Positions 36,501 through 46,012 of a stretch of 64,000 nucleotides of DNA are shown piece after piece (position 1 is the first letter of the stretch; each line of letters begins with the position of its first letter). The translations under genes and the position numbers were made by a program. Location of the stretch: positions 33,311 through 97,310 of the forward strand of contig MU831905.1 in assembly GCA_029204225.1 (NCBI GenBank). Direction: 5' to 3'. Below the pieces are notes generated by a model that worked only from the letters and a program-made list of their open reading frames with translations, had not been told where the DNA came from and made no database searches. The DNA is from Diphasiastrum complanatum (lineage: Eukaryota > Streptophyta > Lycopodiopsida > Lycopodiales > Lycopodiaceae).

Positions 36501-37436
36501 GCCAATCTAGGCGGTGGTTGGGGTAAGGCACCATGACGTTGTGCCAACAGTGGTCGGGCTACTTGGTTTCTGAGGTTGTATCAACATTTTACGATATCAT
36601 GATTGCTCATATTATAGATATGGCAATATCATGTAGGTCTGCGGGCACTCGTTTTCGGTATGGTTGCCAGAGCAGTGTAAACACCATGTGGATTCTGTCC
36701 TGGGACAGGCATGGGTAGGTCTTGGTTGCATGCCTTTCAGCTTTTGATCAAAAACCATGGTAAGGTCAGTGTGAGCTTTTTGATCTGCTCATTGCTCTGC
36801 ATGTGCAACCTTTCTATGGCGGGTATAATGGTATCGGCACTATTGATGTAGAGGTGGAAGCATCATCGTGTAGCTTATCCTTACGTTTAGCTCTTCGTTC
36901 CTTTCTGTGTCTTTGTTCTTGGTCAGAGTTATCAAAGTCTGAACTAGTGCTTTCACTATCGTCGACTCTTTACCTTCTACTTTCCCTCACTTTCTAAAAG
37001 TGGTAATCTCAAATGTACTTAGGCTAAAAATAACTTCGTATAGTTTATCTCTAAGTATGAAATTCATATTGGCCTAGATTTCCAAATAATCAACATAGAC
37101 CAAAATAGATCAAACTAGTTGACAATTTCTCACACTCCCTCTTCAACTAGTTTTAGCATAGTTTTGACCATACTACTTTGATCCAACTTTAGAATGATCT
37201 CCATATTGGATGCTTCACTATTTCTTACATCAATTTTACACATCAAGATGTAACTAAACATGAAGAACCAAATAGAATGTAAATGAGATGATTTCACCAT
37301 GTTTCCAACTCTGAATTTTTCGAAAAATAAAAACAACCAAACAATAAATGTGAGTGATGGCCACTTGCTTTCTTGTCTCCTCCATCTTTGTCCTTTCTTG
37401 ATATGTCTTCACCATAAAACTCCATGAATGAGCCTC
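36501..37436 (-). mobile_element. Gypsy gag flank and copia LTR-like piece shared with 13.7-14.2 kb
   Basis: 36501-37000 continues as poorly readable gypsy gag. From about 37010 the sequence follows the LTR-like segment at 13600-14165, with 'ccctcttcaactagtttt' followed by 'catactactttgatccaac' in both, and several internal deletions here. No intact gene is present. Confidence 0.45.
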
Positions 37437-38250
37437 CTAAGCTCTCCTTACTTCATTATATCCAAAAAATATTCCTTTCAAGAATCCAAAAGATGAGTTG
37501 ACATAGCAAGTACTAATGAAGATCTTCAAATGCTCCACCCTTGGCTTCTTACTAGAAAGAACTTCAAATGAACTCTTACCATACAAGTCTTCATTCGAGT
37601 ACCTATTGCAAACAAAGTTAGCACACATCAAGGCTTCACCCCAAAATGATTTAGGAAGATTTGCATTCATCCTCATGGATTTATCTTTTTCAAAAAGATT
37701 GACCTTCCTCTCTTTCACACCATGTAGAACCTTTGAGTTTGAAAGCTCCCTCTTGATCCCATGTGCCACACAAATCTTTTTGAACTTTGTTGATAGGTCT
37801 TCATTTTCCAGACTTAAGCACTTGATCTTCATGTTGAATTGACTCTCCACAACATTCTTGAACTTGAGAAAGACATCAAATACTTCATCCTCACACTTTA
37901 GAAGATAAGTCCAACAATATCTACTAAAGTCATCAATGCAAGTCACAAACATCTTTGCTCCTTCACTCAAAGAACTAATACAATGCAAATCCAAATGTAC
38001 TAAATGAAAAAGCATCTTAGATCTTGAGCTAGATCTAGAATAAGATAACCTTTGTGACTTTGACATTGAATAAAGCTCACATACTTGTTTCTTTGCCTTC
38101 AAACCACCATGGTTAGAACCAACAAATCCATCAAGTTTGTAGAGCTCACCTTGTCTCTTGCCTTGAGCAATCAAGACTCCATTCCTTTTGACCAAACAAG
38201 AATCACCAACAAATTTCACTTTGAGCCCTTTGTCAACCATTTGACAAACA
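37437..38250 (-). pseudogene. Degenerate Ty1/copia integrase
   Basis: A 267-codon minus-strand frame covers late protease, GAG-pre-integrase (GKRQGELYKLDGF) and the integrase core (HLVHLDLHCI, IDDFSRYCWTYLLK, VKERKVNLFEKDKSMRMNA). HSD is changed to HLD, SDNGGE to SLENED, and the PQQNGVAER block is lost. It is related to the copia at 22.1-25.2 kb. The C-terminal end and RT are missing. Confidence 0.75.
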
Positions 38251-38321
38251 TACTAAGCACATTCTTATGATGTAAAAAATTCATTAAAAATGAGCACGAG
38301 ATCAAAAACAGTCAAATTGAG

Positions 38322-39105
38322 TTGGTTTATTTCCTTGAATATATTTGTGGATTTCTTTTCAAGTGTCAATGTACACAAAACCCCAACAATGTTTGTATGC
38401 AAAAATTATCAGATAGTTTATTATCTGAACTTATGGATGAAGGCTGGGACAAAAGATCAGATGGAGAAATAGAATTCAGAATTAAAATGTCTTCCATGTG
38501 CTTCCGTTATCAAATTGAAAAACAAATGTTGAGCTTATGCTTCCATTATCAAAGATGGAAAAAAAAAAATAAAGGTAAATCGATCAAGACTTGGAAGCCA
38601 GTGGACATTCAAAATGAAAAAATACTGAAATTTTATACAATGATGCCGTTTTGACATGTGTTGAGGTGGAAGAAGATTGGAGTCTAAACTACATTCGGCA
38701 GAAACTATTGCTCCTACAAGATGATGTACTTTCAGACTTCAGATTCATTTTCAATGGTAAACTCGTAAGTCTTTAAACACTCGATCTTTTATGAATAGTT
38801 TCAATCAAAACTTTCTAATACAAACTCTGTACTAATTCTAACTTATGGAAGAACATTGAGATTCACTATCGGCAAATACATGCCAATGTCTTTTTATCAT
38901 TATAGAAAAATTGCATTCCATTATTAGACTATGGACACAAGCTGATTGTAAGAATCTATTGTGATATCAATAAAAAAAAACCCATAAACGGGTTGCTTAC
39001 AAGTAAAATGATTGTATCTTTTTTCTTATATGTCTCTCGATTTACAAATAGATCTCTATTCAATCAATTTTTCTATATTTTCTATATCAGTATTAGGAAC
39101 TGATG
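38322..39105 (+). CDS. Candidate spliced gene with a ubiquitin-like segment, convergent to the histone-Ulp1 gene
   Basis: A plus-strand frame (38322-38651) continues, after a one-base slip in an A run near 38620, as a second frame. That frame reads CVEVEEDWSLNYIRQKLLLL then DDVLSDFRFIFNGKL up to a GTAAGT donor at 38765. After an acceptor (tatcattatag, ends 38905) an in-phase frame reads KNCIPLLDYGHKLIVRIY. The order 'sl..ir..l', 'dfrfIFnGKl', 'l.dYg...l.vri' parallels the ubiquitin beta-grasp (IFAGKQL, LSDYNI). This is a visual resemblance and not a confirmed hit. The 5' end may be cut by the copia ending near 38250. The gene would run tail-to-tail into the minus-strand histone-Ulp1 gene, whose last exon ends at 39056. 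Confidence 0.4.
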
Positions 39106-40304
39106 AATCAATAGCTCCTTCTAAAATCTCACCCTCTTTTGTTTCGGGAAGGGCCTCAATGCCTTTTAAGACGAGAGAAATATCTGCTACAAAATTGCCT
39201 TCCTTTGTATTAGGAAGGACTTTTATTCCTTTTTGATCATATGAAATAATATCTGCATCCTGAACAACCTGAAAGGCTGTTAAGACAGGAGCAGCTTCCT
39301 TTTGAGGGCCCTTGATTGCAGGTGCAACGCTTACACCGTACTGAGCAAAGGTTCTGATTAACTCTTGCCAAAATCTATATACATCATCAGGAGTATACAG
39401 CTCAAGAGTGAACTGTCATCACAAAACACAAGAATCAGCAAATTACAAACAATGATAGTAATAAAATATGAATCAGAATGAAATGAACTACAAATGAATA
39501 GAATATTACCTTTTCAATATCTACATCCGTTTGTAAATTATACCATTCAAAAAATAGCTTCGTATTGTACAAGACGAACCATGCACAACTAAAAACGTCA
39601 TTTTGCTGTACACACTACATATACAGAACGAAAATTAGTAATATTATGATAGAAATTTTATTTATGCTATGACGATACATTTGAATTAAAAAAGAAATAC
39701 ATGCATATCTGAGATAAATTGAATATACCTTGAGAGATTTAATGGTTATATCTCCAATTGAAATTGTCGTTGTCGGTATTTCCCGAACGGCATCATGAAG
39801 TAGAGAATCAAATTCTCTATGTGTATTTGCAGCTGAGTTTATTTTCACACATAGAAAATTTGATACTCCCTCCTTATTTATCTTTACAAAAAGAATGTTT
39901 AGGCTCCAATGCCGACTGCAACAGCCAAGATACAAATATTGTTAAGTTCATATTTATGAAAAAATTCCGTTCTTATTAAAGCAATGACGCATGCAACAAT
40001 CCAGATTAAAGCAACAAAAACAAAAGAGCAATCCTTACTTATTTTCATATGGAATCAAATAAGGTTTCGCCATAAGACTGCACTCGATAAAATAGACAGC
40101 CTTCTCAAAATTGGCTTCTTTCGCCTTTACCGCTCCCATGAAAAATGGACTAACTACAAAAACTGTACCACGAGAATCGAAACTAATACTATTCTGCAAA
40201 AAAGAAACTCCAGCCTCTACTATTGCATCTGAAATTTTTGAGGTCTTATCTTTTAGCTCGACACAAAATTTGGGACCTAATCTAAATTTAGCTTATACGT
40301 GTAT
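39056..40304 (-). CDS. Exons 3-6: Ulp1-like peptidase domain and C-terminal repeats
   Basis: Exon 3 (40304-40039) carries FRLGPKFCVELKDK and, near its end, the clan CE lead-in KPYLIPYEN. Exon 4 (39915-39729) opens with the catalytic His in RHWSLNILFV. An Asn or Asp follows in the FLCVKINS or FDSLL region. Exon 5 (39605-39510) has QNDVFSCAWFV, with the oxyanion Gln six residues before the nucleophile Cys, as in Ulp1 (Q.....C). Exon 6 (39412-39056) is a tail with two imperfect repeats around KGIKVLPNTKEG and KGIEALPETKEG. The expected Asp of the His-Asp-Cys triad may be Asn. A stop at 40295-40293 lies just inside exon 3. Confidence 0.7.
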
Positions 40305-43300
40305 CTAGAAGAAAAAAATCAAAAAAGTTGTCAAGAAGATCAATGTTGCTAGCTAGGTAGGCCTCGTATTGATTATAATGGTCAGAATAAAAAAAAACTT
40401 GGGCTGGATCGTATGGAATTCTCACAAAAACATTATGTACAGGAGCAAAAACAAAAGTGAAAAGAATATTTACAGATTTCTCTATTATTTGGTCTAGCTC
40501 CTCTTGGGTAATCAATACTTTTGGTGATGAAACCTGTTGAGGAGCTGGACGAATAACAGGAGGAGGACTGGGTGAAAATTCTCGATCTGAGTCTGATTCT
40601 CCAGCATCTGACTCAGAGCTCAGGAAGACACGGGGTCTCTTGGCCGAGATATGTATAGGAGGAAGGGAAGCAGCTGGCCTTCGAGATTCAGCCTGCTTTC
40701 TCTTCCTCCTAGAGATAATAGGCACGTTGGTTCTATCTAGAGGCAGGTCTCTGGAGGTGCCGACATTATCAACATGCAGACCAGAATATTTGTCCCGAAG
40801 CCTTTTGAGAATGACAAAATCCTTTGGCATGATGGTGACACGCTTACCATGCACTGCCAAAAGACAAGTATCCTCAAAAAACTGGGACATAAAATCTTCT
40901 GCAGCACCCTGCAAGGCCTGCATGCCTATCATGACAAATCTATGGGTTCTTCTATGGCGGTCTCCCAACTAGAAGAGAACTAAAAATGAAAGAATGAATA
41001 AACTACACCAAGGCGATCTCCCTATTAGTGTAATGCAAGGGACTAAACAAATCCTAAACTAACTCCACAAGGGAATGGAAGCAAAGTGAACGAAAGATAA
41101 TCCCATAATAACATTCACATAAATTAACCAAATGAGGAAAGCTTAGTGGGGCTCGAGCACCTACCACCAAGTATTCTATCCACAAGTGGGAACACAAGTT
41201 GCATGCATAAAGAATCACAAAAATGTCTTTATTATCACAATGCTTATACAAGTGTTGTTGGAGGCCCAAATCCACTCCCATATATAGAAAGAGTGGTGGG
41301 CCTAAGCTTAAACATGCTTATGGGACTAAGTCCAAACTTAAAGCTAACTAACTTGTGCACTTACACTAACTTAGAATTAAACTTACCTTGAACTTAGGGA
41401 TTAACTTAACTTAGGAATTAAATCTTAAACTTAGACTTTCTAAGTTGAACTATTACAAATGATTGTTTGTAATAGTTAAACTTAAATAGTAAACTTGTGG
41501 GCTTACAAAACACATGCCACAATAATTCCTATGTTGGGCTAACATAAGGGACAACATTATCCCCCTCTTTATTGGATTGGCGGTCCCATGCCGATGGCAG
41601 CTGCTCTTTGTCGAGTTGTGTCGTCATAGGTCTCCTTATTGAGGGTGACTCTGATGGCATGCAGCTCTTTGCCAACGTGCTCCAACATTTGCCACCGTAG
41701 CTTGTTCAAAAAGGGCCGCGGGCCATAATAGTAGAGCATGTTCTGGAGGAAGCCATGTGGTGCCCGATTTCCATCATGTCGACATGTAGGGCACTTGTCA
41801 TGGCCGCATGGGATGAAGATTAAAAACTGATTAGTCGATTAGTAGGAAGGAGAATAATCCAACACTCCTCCTTAATCTGAATCCATGAATGCCTTGACCT
41901 TCAAACTTAGTTCCGCACAGAACTTTTTGTGTGCTTCCAAGCTTAATGCTTTAGTAAAAATATCCGTTGTCATATCTTGCGTTCGATAGTACTGCAATTT
42001 GACCTCTTTGTCGAGAACTTTGTTTCTGACATAGTGATACTTCAGTTCAATGTGCTTACTCCTAGAATGAGCTATAGGGTTGGCTGACAAGGCAATGGCA
42101 CTTTGATTATCACAAAATAATGATGTCGGAGCATATTGATTCAGACTGATATCTAAAAGTAAGTCTCTCAACCAAATTGCTTCCTTTGCAGCTTGAGAGG
42201 TTGCGATATACTCTGATTCTGTAGAAGATAGAGCTATCGAAGATTGCTTGCGACCGTTCTAGGAAATTGGACCATTGTTGAGGAAGAATGCAAATCCAGA
42301 AGTGGATTTATGAGTGTCTACATCTCCTGCCCAACTTGCATCTGTAAAACCAATGAGTAAATTAAGTTTGTCATTGTCTATTGCCCAATAACAAATGCAA
42401 AAGTCCATAGTAGCTCGAAGATATCTCATGGCTCTGATAAGAGCCTTCCAATGTGTCACACCAGGGTTGGCCATATACTGACTTAGGGAGCTGACTGCAA
42501 AAGCTATGTCTGGCCTGGTACAGATCATGGCGTACACAAGAGATCCTATAATAGAACGGTAATGATACTCATGCATCTGCTCCTTTTCTTGAATTGTTTG
42601 AGGACACTTGTCCTTTGACAATTTGAGACCTAATTCCATTGGTGAGAGAGGCAACGTGCAATTAACCAGATTATATCTGACTAACATATTGTAAATGTAC
42701 CTCTGTTGAGTAATGTATATCAACTTATGTTTTCTGTCTCTGTGGATTTGAATACCAAGGCAAAAATGAGCTTCGCCCAGATCGGTCATGTCGAATTCGG
42801 AAGATAGCATTGTCTTGGCCTCTTTTATCATGTCGGTACTATTGTTGAAAAGCAATGTATCATCCACGTATAAAGTAATAATGATAAAAGACTGTTGTAC
42901 TGCTTTGAAGTAAACATTGGAATCTGAAGAGCTAGGTGTGTAGTCGTGATCAATAAAAAAAGTACTGATCCTTTGAAACCATGCTCGAGCATATTGCTTC
43001 AAGCCATAAAGTCTCTTATGGAGTTTACACACATGATTGTGTTTACCCTTGATAATGTAACCTTCGGGTTGCACCATGTAAATGTCTTCTTTGATAACTC
43101 CATTGAGATATGTTATCTGTACATCCACTTGATGTATTTCCAAATCTGCTGCAACAACAAACGATAGCAAAAGTCCAAGAAGAATGCTTGACTACTAGAT
43201 TGAAAGTCTCAGTGTAATCGACATTGTATACCTAAGAAAATATTTTGGCGATAAGTCAGGCCTTTCTTTTGTCGATGCTTCCGTTTGCTTTGTACTTGAC

Positions 43301-44107
43301 TTTGAAAATAACTATGCTTCTGCTAGCAGGTAATTCGGCAATCGTCCATGTCTGGTTCTTGATAAGAGATGAATACTCTTTATCCATAGCTTCTTTCTAG
43401 AGATTGGAATATGGTTAACTGAGTGCCTCTTTGACAGTCATTGACTCGTGAACAAGACAGGCTGCAGACTCATCGATATACCTGATAGGTGGTCTGCTAG
43501 CTCTCGATGATCTTCTGGAAAATAGAGAAAGTTGATCATTTTCATCATACTGTAGTTGTTGAACTGCAACATCATCAACTTCTGATTCATCGTTGATATG
43601 TTGTTCGTCGAAAGTAGATGAGCTTGGACCTTCAATGGGAATAGTCGCCTGAGGAACTGGGAAGTTCAATATGTCAGAAGAATCTGACAGGTCGGCTAAG
43701 TGGGCATTGTCTTTTCCTTTGAGGTCGATAAACTGATCTTCGATGAAGATGATATGCCAGCTAATGAATATCTTCAACTCAATGGGATCAGACAACTTAT
43801 AGGCTTGATCTGAAGTAGTGTAACTGATGAAAATACATTTGATACTCTTTAAGTCGAGCTTTTTCCTGAGATCATGAGGAATCTACGCATAAGCAGGAAC
43901 ATCCAGCCCAAATAACAGAGTGACATTCCATACAGATCGACCGAAAGGAGCTCTAGGGATCAACAATTCAGTTGATCTCTGAAGTTTTCTGATCTCCCTC
44001 AGCCAGACTTGCTTCTTGCCATGCCTACGGCCAATACCAGGGGGAATACAGGAATGGGATGGTTGTACAGTGGTGATGGCACGGGCGGTGCATTTGGTCC
44101 TGGCCAT
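39056..44107 (-). CDS. Spliced gene: H3-type histone fold fused to a Ulp1-like (C48) cysteine peptidase; one stop, copia in intron 1
   Basis: The exons I propose are 44107-43934, 40968-40474, 40304-40039, 39915-39729, 39605-39510 and 39412-39056 (TAG). All introns are GT-AG and every junction keeps phase (0, 0, 2, 0, 0). The conceptual length is about 524 residues. Domain order: H3 tail and alpha-N, histone fold, acidic/proline-rich linker, clan CE peptidase, C-terminal tail with two KGI..LP.TKEG repeats. Intron 1 is about 3 kb and holds a copia. A TAA at 40295-40293, four codons into exon 3, would truncate the protein before the peptidase, so this copy may be a recent pseudogene, or exon 3 may start elsewhere. 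Clan CE peptidases commonly cleave SUMO or ubiquitin-like conjugates; the role of a histone-tethered version is unknown to me. Confidence 0.6.
40474..40968 (-). CDS. Exon 2: histone-fold helices and acidic/proline-rich linker
   Basis: The exon follows the acceptor 'gttctcttctag' and has 165 codons. Residues about 11-55 read RFVMIGMQALQGAAEDFMSQ then [21 protein letters not shown]. These match H3 helices alpha-2 and alpha-3 ([33 protein letters not shown]). Joined in phase to exon 1, the fold is complete apart from about three residues around helix 1. The rest has basic patches (RRKRKQ, AKRPR), an acidic Ser-rich stretch (SSESDAGESDSDRE) and a proline run. This linker-like region could hold nuclear-localisation signals. 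It ends at a GTAAAT donor (40473). Confidence 0.7.
40985..41864 (-). repeat. Probable copia-B 3' LTR and remaining intron 1 sequence
   Basis: On the minus strand a purine tract (AAGGAGGAG, 41873-41865) precedes an LTR-like start TGTTGGATTATTCTCC at 41864. I could not fix where the LTR ends. The segment next to exon 2 (about 41040-40969) is T-rich and looks like native intron. Reiterated 'aacttaNactta' words lie at 41300-41500. No gene is seen. Confidence 0.45.
41865..43933 (-). pseudogene. Copia-B, 5'-truncated: integrase end, RT, RNase H
   Basis: Minus-strand frames start in late integrase (AYA.IPHDLRKKLD-like, near 43900). They run through a linker (43415-43795) into RT (42259-43170: LEIHQVDVQITYLNGVIKED, LHKRLYGLKQYARAW, TLYVDDTLLF). 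RNase H follows (SFTDASWAGDVDTHKSTSG-like at 42330, then 41872-42171 with ALSANPIAHSRSKHIELKYH). A stop at 42258 and several in 43170-43410 inactivate it. It sits in intron 1 of the histone-Ulp1 gene in the same orientation. Confidence 0.8.
43934..44107 (-). CDS. Exon 1 of the histone-Ulp1 gene: H3-like tail and alpha-N
   Basis: This exon has 58 codons from ATG 44107. It opens MARTKCTARAITT, against MARTKQTARKSTGG in H3: Lys4 is kept, while Lys9 and Ser10 are Ala and Ile. It ends WLREIRKLQRSTELLIPRAP followed by FGRS, matching H3 alpha-N ([23 protein letters not shown]). The 'LIP.APF.R' form is closer to centromeric H3 variants. A GTATGG donor begins at 43933. Copia integrase-like residues (LLFG...AYA) appear about 15 bases further on. 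Upstream lies the 3' end of another copia (RNase H frame ending at 44275), so the native promoter may be gone. Confidence 0.7.
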
Positions 44108-44274
44108 CATTCTCGGAAGAAGAAAATTAACAAAAAGAAGTTTGAACAAAACAAACGTGGATCAAAACAAAAAAATTTGTGTCGCTTCGCATTGTTTGAC
44201 TCCTGTTGTGTCGCGAACATTTTCTCTTCGTGTCGTTTGACTTTCTCCTATTGTTCATGCTGTTCATGAACATT

Positions 44275-46012
44275 TCATTTTCGTGTCTTTTCATCAGGTT
44301 GGGAGTCAAGAGCTAGTAGAGCTTTAATAACAGAAACATTTTGTTTCTTCAGCTCCCTCTCAAAGCGTAATAGCTTGATGACTCCAAAACTGCTCCTTTG
44401 TTTCTCGAACAGACCTTTGTCTAAGGCCTTTGTGAAGATATCAGCAACCATCTTCTTTTCACCTTGTTCGTCAAGGAACTGTTTGAACCAAGTGATTTCA
44501 TTGACCATATTTGTTGTTGCTACGTACTCTGCTTCGTAGGATGATTGAGCCACGATGGTCTGCTTTTTGCAAACCCAGAGAATTGCTGCTCCTGATGCGA
44601 TGGTACATCCTCCCGAGACACTTTTGCAGTCGTCCTTGAGAGATGCCCAGCTAGCATCACTGTATGAAAGCATCTGGAACCCTGCATCACGAGAATAACA
44701 CAATCCAAAATGCTTCTTTAATTGAAGGTATTGCAAGATTCATTTTGCGATCTTCCAATGAGTCGAGTCTAGATTTGTACTGAATTGGCTCATTCTGAAC
44801 ACGGCATAAGCAATGTCAGGACGTGTGTTATCTGCAAGATACATTAGTGATCCGATTAACTTCCTATATGGTGTATGCTCCATCAATTCTCTTTCTTCTT
44901 CAGTCTTCGAGCAATCTTCATTTGTCAGGATTGTTCCTGCAAGCATTGGAGTATTTTCTCCTTTGCAATTCATCATCCCAAAATCTTCTAGGATTTTTTG
45001 GGTATATCTGGACTGATGAAGGTACAATTTCTCTTTGTCATAGTCTCTATCAATCTGTAAGCCAAGATAATATCTGGCTTCCCCTAGGTTTGTGATCTCA
45101 AAATGTTTCGAGATGTCATACTTCACCTCAGCAATAAGTTCTTTACTTTTGCAGAGTATCAGAGTGTCATCCACATATACAACTATAATGATGATCTTCC
45201 CATCTGTAATTCTTACAAAACATTGGAATCAGCTATTAGTGGCTTGAATCCTAAGGATTTTAGGGCTTGATCTATCTTCTTATACCATTGTCGCGTTGAT
45301 TGCTTCAGGCCGTAGATACTCATGTGCATTTTGCATTCGAAATGTAGCCTGGAGGTTGATCCATGTAGACTTCTTCGTCTAGCTCACCATGTAAGACTTC
45401 TTCAAAGCTTGTCAGGAACATGTGCATATGCTGCACAACCAAAGATTCCAATATGAGTCAGATTGGGTTTCTCACCCCACCATAGTTCGTGTGGTGTTGT
45501 ATGAGGAACACCAGATTTTCCTGTCCTATTTTAAATGTAAGCAGCTGTAGCTACTGCTTCAGGCCACAACACTCTTGGAGCCTTCAAATAGGCCATCATG
45601 CAGCTAACGGCTTCCATAAGAGTCATGTTCTTTCTTTTCGCAAGACCATTGTGCTGCGGTGTATAGGATGTTGTCCTTCTGTGAATGATTCCTTGATTAT
45701 TGTAGAAATCAGTAAATCGATTTGAGATGTATTCTCCACCCCGATATGTTCTGATCTGTTTCACCTTGTTTTTTGTGCATCTTTCTGCCCAGTTCACAAA
45801 CTCTGTGAATTTGTCAAATGCATCTGATTTATTGTGAATGAAGTAGACTCTAGAAAACTTACTGCAATCATCAATAAAGGTGATATAGTATTTCGAGCCT
45901 CCTATTGAGATCATGTTGAAAGGTCCACAAATGTCTGAATGTAGTAGCTCTAGAATCTTTGTCATTCTGAAGGAGTCCTTGACAAAAGGAGTACGTGACA
46001 TCTTACCCACGT
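44275..46012 (-). pseudogene. Second copy of a copia-A-like element, 5'- and 3'-truncated
   Basis: Minus-strand frames give the integrase (46010-45531: MSRTPFVKDSFRMTKILELL, HSDICGPF, YTPQHNGLAKRKN). RT is broken and partly deleted (45400-44740: YLHQSRYTQKILEDFGMMNC), and RNase H reaches 44275 (SYSDASWASLKDDCKSVSGG, TKALDKGLFEKQRSS). It is close to copia-A at 26.1-29.0 kb. YVDD is weakened to a broken YMDDTLI-like site near 45174. Its 3' end lies about 170 bp upstream of histone exon 1. Confidence 0.75.
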
